DNA from: Bacillota bacterium
Lineage (GTDB): Bacteria; Bacillota; Bacilli; Alicyclobacillales; SLC66
DNA: 63,092 nt
Assembly (NCBI GenBank): GCA_021846285.1
Contig: JAJZCB010000010.1
Coordinates: 1 to 63,092 of the forward strand
Direction: 5' to 3'
Positions 36,493 to 45,814 of the stretch are shown here, in pieces. Within the stretch, counting starts at the first letter, position 1. Every line of letters starts with the position of its first letter. The translations under genes and the position numbers were made by a program. The notes below the pieces were generated by a model. That model searched no databases and was not told the DNA's origin. It worked only from the letters and a program-made list of their open reading frames with translations.

Positions 36493-37269
36493 TCACCGTC
36501 CCTTATATTCAGGCTTGCGTTTTTCCGCAAAGGCCAACAGGCCCTCCATTCGATCACTCGTGCCGATCACGGATTCGTACGCCCTTTGTTCGATCAGAAG
36601 ACCCTCCTTGAGAGCAACCTCAATGCCCTGATCAATCGCCAGTTTGGCCTGTCGAACGGCGATTGGCCCCCCCTCCGTGATCGTTTGCGCCACCGTGAGC
36701 GCCTCCGCCAGAACATCATCCACAGCCACAACGTACTGCGCCAGCCCGAATTCACCCGCTTCTTGCCCCGAGATTCTGCGGCCCGTGAAGATGAGATCCT
36801 TCGCACGGGCTACGCCAACCAGGCGAGACAGTCGCTGCGTGCCTCCAGCCCCCGGAATGATGGCCAGCCGCGTCTCCGTCAGGCCCACTGTCGCATCCGT
36901 CGCCATCACGCGAAGGTCGCAGGCAAGAGCGAGTTCCAGCCCACCGCCGAGCGCTACGCCGCGGACAGCGGCGATCGTCGGTATAGGCAGATCTGCAATT
37001 TCCTCCACCACTGCGCGAATTCGACCAACAGCAAGCCGCACCTCGTCTTCGCTCATGGAGCGGCGTTCCTTTAGATCCGCACCCGCAGAGAACGCTCTGT
37101 TGCCGACTCCGGTCAAAATCACACAGCGTGCGCGAGAATCTTCCCGAACCGTGTTCAGAATGTCAGACAGTTCTCGCAACAAAGCTGTGGACAGCGCGTT
37201 CATGGCCTCTTCGCGATTGATCTGGATCAACCGCGTGTCGCTCTCGCAGATGAGATTACACAGAGCCAC
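36493..37269 (-). CDS. yngF: Enoyl-CoA hydratase/isomerase family protein (YngF-like, methylglutaconyl-CoA hydratase candidate)
   Basis: 258 aa. Crotonase fold with the oxyanion-hole segments AFSAGADLKERR and GVALGGGLELALACDLRV, and both catalytic acid regions (ETRLAIIPGAGGTQRL). In this operon the expected step is hydration of 3-methylglutaconyl-CoA to HMG-CoA. GTG 37269 is preferred because GGGGGG lies about 7 nt upstream; it overlaps the mvaB-type gene by 14 nt. Confidence 0.87.
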   Translation of the reverse strand: MALCNLICESDTRLIQINREEAMNALSTALLRELSDILNTVREDSRARCVILTGVGNRAFSAGADLKERRSMSEDEVRLAVGRIRAVVEEIADLPIPTIAAVRGVALGGGLELALACDLRVMATDATVGLTETRLAIIPGAGGTQRLSRLVGVARAKDLIFTGRRISGQEAGEFGLAQYVVAVDDVLAEALTVAQTITEGGPIAVRQAKLAIDQGIEVALKEGLLIEQRAYESVIGTSDRMEGLLAFAEKRKPEYKGR

Positions 37270-38179
37270 ATTCCATCCCCCCATCCGCAAACTGTACGGC
37301 GCTCGCATGGCTGCGCAGTGAGTGGCCGACGGCGCGCCTCAACTCAGCCAGCGGACGCTCCAGCGACTGGCTGCGGATACCGGAAAGAATTCCGAGGCCT
37401 TCCAACATATACACAAGATCATCTGTCGCTACGTTGCCCGAGGCGCCGGGCGCATAAGGACACCCGCCCAGCCCGCCCAGCGCGCTGTCAAACGTCGTGA
37501 CGCCCATCGTAAGCCCGACAAGGATGTTGGCCAGCGCCGTTCCGCGCGTGTCGTGCATATGCAGAGCCAAACGGTTGGTCGGAATATATTTTAACAATAC
37601 TTCCAGAACCCGCTCTGTATCGGCGGGTGTGGCGACGCCTATGGTGTCGCCCAGCGAGATTTCGTCGACTCCGTCTTCCAGCAAGCGCAAGGCCACGCGC
37701 AATACCTGATCGACCGCTATGGCGCCTTCATACGGGCAACCAAACACCGTCGACACATAACCTCTCACAAAGACGCCCTGTTCTTTCGCCGTGCGAGTCA
37801 CCTCTCGAAGCACAGGATACGTTTGCGAGATCGTCTTGTTAATGTTTCTCTTGTTGTGCGTCTCGCTTGCAGACATGAATACCGCAATCGCTTTCGCTCC
37901 CGTCTCCAGAGCGCGCTCCAACCCACGCCCATTTGGCACCAGAGCGCTGTACACGACCCCTGGCCGCTTGCGGATACCGGCAAACACCTCGGCGGCGTCA
38001 GCCAACTGTGGAATCCATGTGGGGTTGACAAAACTCGATACCTCGATGAAGGTCAACCCCGCGTCCGTCAAGCTGTCAATCCATGCGATTTTATCCGCGG
38101 TCGGTAGTATTGTCGGTTCATTTTGGAGCCCGTCACGGGGACCGACCTCCCATACCCTGACCTGTTCAGGCAGTTTCAT
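37256..38179 (-). CDS. yngG: Hydroxymethylglutaryl-CoA lyase (YngG/MvaB-like)
   Basis: 307 aa. Cleaves HMG-CoA to acetoacetate and acetyl-CoA, ending leucine degradation. Motifs are VGPRDGLQNE, HMHDTRGTALAN and GGLGGCPYAPGASGNVATDD, which holds the catalytic cysteine. ATG 38179 lies 2 nt after the carrier-protein stop, so the two are tightly coupled. Confidence 0.93.
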   Translation of the reverse strand: MKLPEQVRVWEVGPRDGLQNEPTILPTADKIAWIDSLTDAGLTFIEVSSFVNPTWIPQLADAAEVFAGIRKRPGVVYSALVPNGRGLERALETGAKAIAVFMSASETHNKRNINKTISQTYPVLREVTRTAKEQGVFVRGYVSTVFGCPYEGAIAVDQVLRVALRLLEDGVDEISLGDTIGVATPADTERVLEVLLKYIPTNRLALHMHDTRGTALANILVGLTMGVTTFDSALGGLGGCPYAPGASGNVATDDLVYMLEGLGILSGIRSQSLERPLAELRRAVGHSLRSHASAVQFADGGMECGSV

Positions 38180-38181
38180 GT

Positions 38182-38394
38182 CTACTCCAACTCCACTATA
38201 ATGTCGCCTTCATTGACAAAATCGCCTTCGCCCACGCGCACCTTCGCAACTGTGCCTGACACTTCCGCCGCCACCGGCACCTCCATCTTCATGGATTCCA
38301 GGATGACGACATCCTCGCCTGCCTTTACCTCCTGACCCGGAGCCACCAAAATTTTGAACACAGTTCCGGCCATATTGGACGCGACAGTTTTCAT
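38182..38394 (-). CDS. yngHB: Biotin/lipoyl carrier protein (YngHB-like)
   Basis: 70 aa. A stand-alone biotinyl domain with the biotinylated lysine in ESMKME and the symmetric hairpin fold ending VNEGDIIVELE. It shuttles carboxybiotin between the biotin carboxylase and the carboxyltransferase of the same operon. GAGGAG precedes the ATG. Confidence 0.93.
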   Translation of the reverse strand: MKTVASNMAGTVFKILVAPGQEVKAGEDVVILESMKMEVPVAAEVSGTVAKVRVGEGDFVNEGDIIVELE

Positions 38395-38438
38395 GCTCGC
38401 TCACTCCTCGCTCACTCGTGCTAGAATCACTGCAACAC

Positions 38439-39782
38439 TCAGGACACAAATCCCCGTTCCTGCAAAAATGCCGTGTGCGTCTGCCCGCGCAAAAAAACCT
38501 CATCAGAGAGAATTCGCGCCAGCAATGGGATGTTTGATTTCACTCCGGCCACCTCATAGTGGTCGAGCGCCTCAGCCATGCGGGCGCACGCCTCAGTGCG
38601 CGTGGCGCCGGAGACGATCATTTTCGCGAACATGGGGTCATAGTACGGACTGATGAAATCGCCTTCACGAATGCCGATTTCATGCCGAATCCCTGCGCCC
38701 TCCGGCAGTCGCAACGTCGTCACCAAACCCGGAGACGGCAGGAATCGGACAGGGTCTTCCGCACAGATACGGCACTCGATTGCGTGACGCACGGGCTCTC
38801 TGCCAAACAGTTCGGGCGCCAGTTGTTCCCCTGCCGCCACGCGCAGTTGCCACTCGACCAAATCCACCCCGTAGGCTTCCTCTGTGACAGGATGCTCAAC
38901 CTGCAACCGGGTGTTCATTTCCAGGAAGTAATACTGCCCGTCTTCATCCAGCAGAAACTCGACAGTGCCGACTCCCGTATAGCCGAGTTCCTGAACCAGA
39001 CGTAGAGCGGACCCCCCCATGCGCTCACGAAGTTCCCGAGTCACGGCCGATGAAGGGGCCTCCTCGACAATCTTCTGATGCCTGCGCTGAATACTGCACT
39101 CGCGTTCCCCAAAATGAAGCGCGTTACCGTGCGTATCGGCCAAAATCTGAATCTCGACATGACGGGGCCGCGGAATGTATTTCTCCACATACATGGTTCC
39201 GTCGCCAAAATAGGACTTCACCCGTTTGACCGACGACTCAAAAGCCTGCAGTAAGGCTTCCTCGTCGTAGGCAGTCACCATCCCGATGCCGCCGCCGCCC
39301 GCAGAAGCTTTCAGCATCACAGGGAATCCGATCAACCGCGCAGCTTCCGCCGCCTCTTGCGCAGACTCCACTGCGCCAGCCGTACCGGGCACCACAGGGA
39401 TCCCCGCCCGAGCCGCCATGGCGCGCGCACTGACCTTGCTCCCCATTTTCTCGATGGCAGAGGCGGGCGGACCCACAAAAACAAGTCCGGCATCCCGGCA
39501 GAGTCTGGCGAAATTCGCGTTTTCAGACAGCAATCCGTACCCAGGGTGAATGGCATCGGCGTCTACGCTCTTGGCCAGTTCTACAATGTGATCCGCCCGC
39601 AAATAGCTCTGCGCGACAGGAGACGGCCCTGCTGGAACAGCCTCGTCGGCCAGGGACACGTGCAGCGCGGAGGCGTCAGCCTCACTGTATATGGCCACCG
39701 TCCTGATTCCCAGGTTTCTGCAGCCTTGAATGACGCGACAGGCGATTTCACCCCTGTTGGCCACCAGAACTTTTGTTAGCAC
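38439..39782 (-). CDS. yngH: Biotin carboxylase subunit (YngH-like)
   Basis: 447 aa. ATP-grasp enzyme that carboxylates biotin on the carrier protein. VLVANRGEIACRVI, HPGYGLLSENANFA, KASAGGGGIGM, CSIQRRHQK and EMNTRLQVEHPVTE are conserved. GTG 39782 has GGGGGAG 10 nt upstream. It is the first gene of the degradation operon; the acyl-CoA dehydrogenase and ligase that precede it in B. subtilis are absent here. Confidence 0.93.
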   Translation of the reverse strand: MLTKVLVANRGEIACRVIQGCRNLGIRTVAIYSEADASALHVSLADEAVPAGPSPVAQSYLRADHIVELAKSVDADAIHPGYGLLSENANFARLCRDAGLVFVGPPASAIEKMGSKVSARAMAARAGIPVVPGTAGAVESAQEAAEAARLIGFPVMLKASAGGGGIGMVTAYDEEALLQAFESSVKRVKSYFGDGTMYVEKYIPRPRHVEIQILADTHGNALHFGERECSIQRRHQKIVEEAPSSAVTRELRERMGGSALRLVQELGYTGVGTVEFLLDEDGQYYFLEMNTRLQVEHPVTEEAYGVDLVEWQLRVAAGEQLAPELFGREPVRHAIECRICAEDPVRFLPSPGLVTTLRLPEGAGIRHEIGIREGDFISPYYDPMFAKMIVSGATRTEACARMAEALDHYEVAGVKSNIPLLARILSDEVFLRGQTHTAFLQERGFVS

Positions 39783-39805
39783 GTATGTACATCTCCCCCA
39801 AATCA

Positions 39806-39858
39806 GGAGACGTGAAACAACGTCTCCAAAGTATCGTGACTGGCGCGGCATCCAGTCA
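39806..39858. promoter_or_regulatory. Two small inverted repeats in the yngH leader
   Basis: Perfect dyads GGAGACGT/ACGTCTCC (39806-39813 with 39820-39827) and TGACTGG/CCAGTCA (39837-39843 with 39852-39858) lie between yngH and the divergent SDR gene. They may be operator sites or a leader hairpin. No regulator is identified in the window. Confidence 0.4.
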
Positions 39859-39949
39859 GCAACCATCATAGGCAGAATCAAACCCGCTCACCTGTATGGT
39901 ATCATCTTGGAAAGCAACATGCGAACGCGCAGAACAGGCAGGAGGCGCA

Positions 39950-40735
39950 GTGCGGGTCATGAACGATCTATCCGAACCAGTTTCCACGACTTGTCCATTG
40001 TTCGGGCAAGTAGCCCTTGTTACCGGAGCATCGCGGGGAATAGGCGCCGGCATTGCCCGTGCGTTGGCAAAAGCGGGGGCGGCGGTGGCGGTCAACTATT
40101 TGAATAACCGGGAACAGGCCATACACGTTGCCCGTGAATGCCAATCCTATGGCGCCAAGTCACTCGCGGTGCAGGCGGATGTCACCGATCTCGGCGCCAT
40201 TGCACGACTGGTTCAGGAAACGCAATTGCATCTGGGATCTCCCTCAATCCTTGTGAACAACGCTGGACGCGCCCGTTTCGGGCTGTTTATCGACACCGAT
40301 GAATCTATGTTGGCCGAGTTGTTAAACGCCAATCTAAAGGCTCCCTTTTTTTGTGCGCAGGCCGTGTTGCCGGGAATGCTCCAAGCAGGATATGGACGCA
40401 TTATCAATATCAGTTCCGTGTGGGGTATAGCCGGCGGGTCTTGTGAGGTCGCTTACTCAGCGTCCAAAGGCGGGCTCATCGCATTCACGAAGGCTCTGGC
40501 CAAAGAGGTCGGCCCGTCCGGGATCACCGTCAACGCGGTGGCTCCCGGAGCGATTGAGACCGACATGCTCACGCATCTCTCGAGTGAAGACCGGGAGCTG
40601 TTGAGCCAGGAGACGCCCGTTGGTCGACTCGGAACGCCGGCGGACGTGGCAGCCGCCGTCTTATTTCTCGCCAGTCCAGCCGCCTCATTCATGACAGGGC
40701 AGATTCTGAGCCCTAACGGCGGACTGGTGATCTAG
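39950..40735 (+). CDS. Short-chain dehydrogenase/reductase, FabG-like
   Basis: 261 aa. Classical SDR with the NAD(P)-binding GASRGIGAGIA, NNAG, active-site S in NISSVWG and YSASKGG, and the C-terminal SPNGGLVI. Likely a 3-oxoacyl-ACP reductase-type enzyme, but substrate cannot be read from sequence. GTG 39950 lies 4 nt behind AGGAGG; ATG 39959 is the alternative. It is divergent from the leucine degradation operon. Confidence 0.85.
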   Translation: MRVMNDLSEPVSTTCPLFGQVALVTGASRGIGAGIARALAKAGAAVAVNYLNNREQAIHVARECQSYGAKSLAVQADVTDLGAIARLVQETQLHLGSPSILVNNAGRARFGLFIDTDESMLAELLNANLKAPFFCAQAVLPGMLQAGYGRIINISSVWGIAGGSCEVAYSASKGGLIAFTKALAKEVGPSGITVNAVAPGAIETDMLTHLSSEDRELLSQETPVGRLGTPADVAAAVLFLASPAASFMTGQILSPNGGLVI

Positions 40736-40756
40736 CGCGCTGCCGTTTAAGAGGTT

Positions 40757-40899
40757 GTTCAAAAAGGGGTCAGAACTCCCCGGAGCATTGCATCGTCATC
40801 GCCAAGAATACTCCCTCACGTACACAAAACGTACGCTCGGTGCGCATTCTTGGCTCTCTTCCTTGCCCTGCTTGGGTCTTACCTGACCCCTTTTCGAAC
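40757..40899. repeat. Large nested inverted repeat between SDR gene and typA
   Basis: Outer 17-bp arms with one mismatch lie at 40757-40773 and 40883-40899. Inner 9-bp arms lie at 40801-40809 and 40846-40854. The central part resembles the sequence at about 62,488-62,570 between tRNA genes. Both flanking genes end here, so it may also stop transcription. Confidence 0.65.
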
Positions 40900-40906
40900 T
40901 GGCTCT

Positions 40907-42733
40907 CTAATGGGGAACGCTGGTTGCCGCGACTTTTTGCGCCCGTTCGCGTTCACCCTTGCGCAGCACCTTTTTTCGCAACCGAATACTCTTTGGCGTG
41001 ATTTCGCAATATTCGTCATCGGCAAGGTATTCAAGCGCCTCTTCGAGCGACAACAGTCTTGGTGTCTTTAATCGCGTCGTGTCTTCCTTGGTTGCCGAGC
41101 GCACGTTGCTCATGTGTTTTTCGCGACATACGTTAACCACGAGGTCGTTGTCGCGGGCATGCTCGCCCACGACCATACCTTCATAAACCTCAGTCCCCGG
41201 GATGATAAACAACACGCCGCGTTCTTCCACAGACTGAATGGCGTAGGCGGTAGCGACACCGGTCTCACTGGCAATCAGCACGCCGCTCTGCCGATCTTCA
41301 ATGTCCCCTTTGTGGGGCTGATGACTGTGGTACGTATGATGCATGGTTCCGTAGCCGCGCGTAGCCGTCAGCAACTCCGAGCGAAATCCGATCAACCCGC
41401 GCGCAGGAACGAAAAACTCGAGTCGTGTGCCAGACGTTCCAGGCACCATTTGCGAGAGATCGCCGCGGCGCATGCCAATGCGTTCCATCACCGTTCCGAC
41501 GTATTCCTCTGGAACGTCGATGACCAGGTGCTCAATGGGTTCAAGCAGTTCCCCAAACTCGTCGCGACGGTAGATCACTCGTGGCTTGGAGACCTGCAGT
41601 TCGTACCCCTCCCGTCGAATCGTCTCAATCAGAATCGACAGATGCAGTTCACCGCGGCCTGAGACCAAAAAAGCGTCTGGCGAATCTGTATCTTCCACGC
41701 GGAGACTTACGTCTTTTTCAAGTTCCGCATAAAGGCGCGAACGAAGCTTGCGTGAAGTTACGTGCGCACCCTCACGACCGGCAAACGGGCCGTCATTGAC
41801 CAGGAACGTCATTTGGAGAGATGGTTCCTCAATGGCAATGCTCGGCAAGGCTTCGGGCTGGTTGACATCGGCGACAGTTTCACCAACCGTCAGATCCCCG
41901 AGGCCGGCGACCGCGACTATGTCTCCCGCGCTTGCCTCTTCCCGTTCCACCCTGCGCAGGCCCTGAAATCCATACAGTTTGGAGACGCGTTGAGATGCTA
42001 CGCTTCCGTCAGCCTTTAACACGCTGACCTGCTGCCCGACGCGAATCTTGCCGCGGGCCACTCGTCCAATTCCGATGCGGCCAAGAAATTCACTGTAGTC
42101 GAGGATGCTGGGCTGCCACTGCAGAGGTTGCGATGGATCGCCGACCGGAGCAGGAATCGTTTTTACAATCGCGTCGAACAGCGGTTGCAGGTTCTGTGGA
42201 GGCTGGTCCAGGTCAGTGGTGGCCGTACCCTGCATGGCGGACGCAAACACGACCGGAAAATTGATCTGCTCATCGGAAGCGCCGAGATCCATGAACAGTT
42301 CCAGCACTTCGTCGACCACTTCCAGCGGTCGCGATAAAGGACGGTCGATTTTGTTGACAACGACAATTGGCACAAGATCCTTCTCCAGGGCCTTGCGCAG
42401 AACAAACCGCGTCTGCGGCATGCAGCCCTCAAACGCGTCAACGACAAGCAACACTCCGTCCACCATCTGCATGATCCGCTCTACTTCCCCGCCAAAATCC
42501 GCATGACCAGGGGTATCGACAATATTGATCACATAATCCTGATAAGCGATTGCCGTGTTTTTAGCCAGAATGGTGATGCCGCGCTCTCTCTCCAGATCAT
42601 TGGAATCGAGCACGCGATCATGGACAGTCTCGTTGCTGCGAAACACGCCTGACTGCCGCAGCATCTGATCGACCAGGGTCGTCTTGCCGTGATCGACATG
42701 CGCGATAATCCCGATATTGCGTAGGTGATTCAC
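40907..42733 (-). CDS. typA: Ribosome-associated GTPase TypA/BipA
   Basis: 608 aa. A translational GTPase related to EF-G, active in stress and cold adaptation and in 50S assembly. G1 to G3 motifs are [14 protein letters not shown] and DTPGHADF, and NKID is G4. The C-terminal BipA domain ([19 protein letters not shown]) is complete. GTG 42733 gives the standard [12 protein letters not shown] start. Confidence 0.95.
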   Translation of the reverse strand: MNHLRNIGIIAHVDHGKTTLVDQMLRQSGVFRSNETVHDRVLDSNDLERERGITILAKNTAIAYQDYVINIVDTPGHADFGGEVERIMQMVDGVLLVVDAFEGCMPQTRFVLRKALEKDLVPIVVVNKIDRPLSRPLEVVDEVLELFMDLGASDEQINFPVVFASAMQGTATTDLDQPPQNLQPLFDAIVKTIPAPVGDPSQPLQWQPSILDYSEFLGRIGIGRVARGKIRVGQQVSVLKADGSVASQRVSKLYGFQGLRRVEREEASAGDIVAVAGLGDLTVGETVADVNQPEALPSIAIEEPSLQMTFLVNDGPFAGREGAHVTSRKLRSRLYAELEKDVSLRVEDTDSPDAFLVSGRGELHLSILIETIRREGYELQVSKPRVIYRRDEFGELLEPIEHLVIDVPEEYVGTVMERIGMRRGDLSQMVPGTSGTRLEFFVPARGLIGFRSELLTATRGYGTMHHTYHSHQPHKGDIEDRQSGVLIASETGVATAYAIQSVEERGVLFIIPGTEVYEGMVVGEHARDNDLVVNVCREKHMSNVRSATKEDTTRLKTPRLLSLEEALEYLADDEYCEITPKSIRLRKKVLRKGERERAQKVAATSVPH

Positions 42734-42854
42734 TGTAGTACTCGTCCTCTCCCGAAAAACAATCATTTGTATGACAGCTTATTGTATCACACTGAATGAA
42801 ATCTTGCTATCCTGGAACATCGACAAATTGACCGCACCGTTCCTGTCGGTCGGA

Positions 42855-42919
42855 GTCATATATTGCGCCCCTGCTCAGACAGCGCTGTCGCTGAACTCGC
42901 GACGGGCGCAATATATGAC
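42855..42919. repeat. Hairpin with family-conserved loop, copy B
   Basis: Perfect 16-bp arms at 42855-42870 and 42904-42919 enclose a 33-nt loop containing CTCAGACAG and CGCTGAACTCGC. The same loop motifs occur in copies A and C with unrelated arms. No gene is supported in 42,734-43,068; it holds this hairpin, a G-run and a repeat module. Confidence 0.8.
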
Positions 42920-42929
42920 CCCTCCCCAA

Positions 42930-42940
42930 GGGGGGGGGGG
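42930..42940 (+). repeat. Run of eleven G residues
   Basis: Eleven consecutive G preceded by CCCCTCCCCAA, just beyond hairpin copy B. Such runs are prone to slippage and to assembly error. Confidence 0.8.
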
Positions 42941-42961
42941 TGCAGCCGTGAAAAACACTGC

Positions 42962-43030
42962 AGTCGTTTTTTCATTCTCTGCTGGTGTTGCGCAGCGGCA
43001 TGGAAGTCTATCCTAAAAAAATCGTCGCAG
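42962..43030 (+). repeat. Dispersed intergenic repeat module, diverged copy
   Basis: A T-rich start, a GGTGTTGCGCAGCGGCATGG-like core and GTCTATCCTAAAAAAATCG follow hairpin B in the same order as at 45,936-46,025 and 54,280-54,352. Confidence 0.5.
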
Positions 43031-43068
43031 GCGCATTTTAACCCCGGCACATCACGCGCAGCGGTTCC

Positions 43069-44033
43069 TCAAACGGGGGACGAAGGCGATTGCCCATCCT
43101 GGGCTTTAAACTTCGTGGATTTTGTCAGAGTCCATGCAAAGCGGACTGAGAGCAGAACGACGATCCACGAAATCGTCAAAGTCACATCCACGCCGAACCG
43201 TGCAGCCACCAGCCCGGCCAGGGCCATTCCAATGGGTACAAGGAGGGAGTGAAACATGGCCAGCGCTCCTGAAGCGGATCCCATCATTTCTATCGGAACT
43301 GTCCGCTGTCGAATCAGAGCCGCCGTTTGATTGCCACATCCCGATCCGAATTCAAGAAGCAACAATCCCATGATGAGTCCGGGCATGCCTCCGTCGGCTG
43401 ACAGGACCATAATGCCTGCGGCAATCAAGAGAGGCGATGACATGATGACCCATGACAGGCGATTTTGCAGCAATCGCGGACCGAGCGTGAGGGACAACAG
43501 GGCGCCGAGCGTTGCGATGCTTAACCCTATGCCGATTTGCGCGGCGGAAAGGTGTTCTGTCGCTTTGAGGTAAAGCACATACTCCCCGAGGAAAAAGCTG
43601 AATCCAAAATTCTGAACGGAAGTGTAGACAACCATTTGTCTCAACCGCTGATTGGACCAGACGACGCGAATGCCAGAGAGAATGTGGGTCGATGTTGCGG
43701 CGCGCCAAACAGGTTGCCCGCCGCCATGAGGACCACGGGGGGAATACTGTCGGAGAGCCAACCCACGAGATAGCCGCTAAAGACTGTTCCGAGTCTGCCA
43801 AACGTATTTGCATAGGCCAGAGCGATTGCCGGATGCGGGAAAGTTGTGGCTAGCCATTGAATGGAAAACTGTCCGATGCCGTCCGCATTGGCCGTGCATA
43901 CACGCGAAAGCCACAAACGCCATACGAGTGGATACCGTTTGGCAAATGTCAGCATAGCGGTGCGCGAAAGCTGTCCGGAAGCTGCAGGAGCAATTCCGAC
44001 AGAGGCATATCGGCCATTGAGTTCAATCGCCAT
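43069..44033 (-). pseudogene. MFS transporter, frameshifted
   Basis: The N-terminal frame (44033 to about 43700, LVWRLWLSRVCTANADGIGQFSIQW...) and the C-terminal frame (about 43700 to 43069, QRLRQMVVYTSVQNFGFSFFLGEYVLYLK...) together encode a major-facilitator protein with its usual helices. They join only by a one-base shift near 43700, in a GCGCGCC stretch. Either the gene is inactive or a base is missing in the assembly. Substrate unknown. The 5' end overlaps a decayed HAD gene. Confidence 0.7.
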
Positions 44034-44360
44034 GCCACGCCGTCAGGAAACGTCAATGCAGCGGTGACCGGGTTCGGGATGATCACGCAGAGCCTGCCTG
44101 CACGGACGGCCGCGAGCGCCCCGTTCAGTGAATCCTCGATGGCGACGGTCTGCCCGGCGCGTGCGCCAAGCCCCGCCACCCGCTCAAGGTGCGCGTGCGG
44201 GTCAAACCCGCCCCGCGTGCCAATGGCCTTGGACCAGAGCGCCAGCGGCAGTTCCGTCCCATACTCGGCAAACACCTCCTGGTAGGCCTCATACTCGGAC
44301 GTCTCCGTATCCAGGATCAAGCCGTCAAAGTCGAAAATAAGACCGCCGGGTTTTATCGGT
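43949..44360 (-). pseudogene. HAD-family hydrolase remnant with internal deletion
   Basis: The N-terminal phosphatase motif IFDFDGLILDTET and cap start (YEAYQEVFAEYGTELPLALW) are followed too soon by the C-terminal part GQTVAIEDSLNGALAAVRAGRL. About 70-80 residues of cap and core found in related phosphoglucomutase-like HAD enzymes are missing. No ATG, GTG or TTG start with a ribosome site precedes the first motif. A remnant is the best reading. Confidence 0.6.
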
Positions 44361-44532
44361 TTGCACCCCTTTCTGACTGATGGCCAGCACTGCGCTCAGG
44401 CCGATGAGCCAAGCGTCGGCATGCCCGTATTGAACACGATTGACGGAAGGCCGGTGCGGCTTGCAGCTGTCTTCTGCGCTCAGACCGGGCGCGCATTCCC
44501 GCGATTCCAGACCTCGAAAGGAACGCTCAAAA

Positions 44533-44541
44533 TGCTATAAT
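44533..44541 (+). promoter_or_regulatory. Extended -10 promoter of the aldo-keto reductase gene
   Basis: TGCTATAAT fits the extended -10 consensus TGnTATAAT. No good -35 is visible. It lies about 50 bp upstream of the GTG at 44590. Confidence 0.55.
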
Positions 44542-44589
44542 AATAAAGAAGTCAATCGTATGGACAGCAGCCGGATGAGGAGGCGTACT

Positions 44590-45594
44590 GTGGATATTCG
44601 CATACTGGGTCGATCGGGATTAAAGGTGCCGGAACTCTGTCTCGGAACCATGACCTTTGGCAACCAGGCTGATCCTGCCGCTGCCCACGCCATACTCGAT
44701 AAAGCCTTTGACGCTGGCGTTTACTTTATCGACACCGCTGACGTGTATCCGCTTGGAGGGAGCATCGGGCAAGTCGGATCTACCGAATCGATCATCGGTC
44801 AATGGTTGCCAAGCAAGCGGGAGCGGATCGTGCTGGCTACGAAATGCTTTGGCCGTATGGGTTCCGACCCAAATGACGGCGGTCTCGGACGCAGGCATAT
44901 CATGGACGCTGTGGACGCCAGCCTTCGTCGGTTAGGCACTGATTACATCGATCTATACCAGGCCCATCAATTTGATGCCGCAACCCCGTTAGAAGAGACA
45001 TTGCGAGCGTTCGACGATCTTGTCCGCTCTGGCAAGGTACGTTACATCGGGGTCTCAAACTGGCGTGCGTGGCAACTCGAAAAGGCGCTCGGCATCGCCG
45101 ACATTCGCAACCTGACCCGGATCAGCAGCGTACAGCCGCGCTACAACCTCCTGTTTCGGATGATCGAGGATGAACTGGTTCCCGCCTGCCTTGACGAAGG
45201 CGTGGGCATCATCTCCTATAACCCGCTCGCGGGCGGTATGCTGACAGGCCGTTATCAGCCAGGTCAAGAGGTCGAAGCAGGATCGCGTTTCGCACTCGGC
45301 GGCGTCTCTGGCGCTGGCGCCCTTTATCAACAACGGTATTGGCAGCAGACCACATTTGAAACCGTCGAACGTTATCGCCGCTGGTGTCAGGAACGCGGCC
45401 TGCAGGCGACCACAACGGCAGTCAAATGGGTGTCGCAACAACCCGGCATTACGTCGGCGATCATCGGAGCGAGTCGACCTGAGCAATTGACGGACAGCCT
45501 TGCCGCGACGGCCGCACGGTCACTCACACAAGAGGAATTGGACGACCTGAGTCAACTCTGGTTCTCTCTGCCCCGCCGTCAGGAAACTCGATAG
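44590..45594 (+). CDS. Aldo/keto reductase
   Basis: 334 aa. NADPH-dependent reductase with a TIM barrel. The catalytic Asp and Tyr are in FIDTADVYPLGGS, Lys in VLATKCFG and His in YQAHQFD; the C-terminal cofactor segment is AIIGASRPEQL. GTG 44590 has GAGGAGG 7 nt upstream. The physiological substrate cannot be told. Confidence 0.92.
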   Translation: MDIRILGRSGLKVPELCLGTMTFGNQADPAAAHAILDKAFDAGVYFIDTADVYPLGGSIGQVGSTESIIGQWLPSKRERIVLATKCFGRMGSDPNDGGLGRRHIMDAVDASLRRLGTDYIDLYQAHQFDAATPLEETLRAFDDLVRSGKVRYIGVSNWRAWQLEKALGIADIRNLTRISSVQPRYNLLFRMIEDELVPACLDEGVGIISYNPLAGGMLTGRYQPGQEVEAGSRFALGGVSGAGALYQQRYWQQTTFETVERYRRWCQERGLQATTTAVKWVSQQPGITSAIIGASRPEQLTDSLAATAARSLTQEELDDLSQLWFSLPRRQETR

Positions 45595-45646
45595 AAAGAT
45601 GCGGACCAAAAGCCGGCGCTCGTATGGTTATTCTCCGGCATGCTCG

Positions 45647-45762
45647 TGCTTGCTCCTCACGCTGCTTGCTCCTCACGCTGCTTGCTCCTCACGCTGCTTG
45701 CTCCTCACGCTGCTTGCTCCTCACGCTGCTTGCTCCTCACGCTGCTTGCTCCTCACGCTGCT
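45647..45762. repeat. 16-bp tandem repeat, about seven copies
   Basis: The unit TGCTCCTCACGCTGCT is repeated without interruption, with TGCTCCTCAC starting at 45651, 45667, 45683, 45699, 45715, 45731 and 45747. The copies are identical. There are no spacers, so this is not CRISPR. It lies between the aldo-keto reductase gene and an intergenic hairpin, with no supported gene. Confidence 0.95.
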
Positions 45763-45814
45763 CGCGCACCGTAAATGTACGCCAACCATAAGATGAAGGC
45801 AAATAGTGCGCCCG

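Noticed and set aside
45647-45762. CRISPR array
   Set aside because: Repeats are contiguous 16-mers with no spacers and no cas genes nearby.
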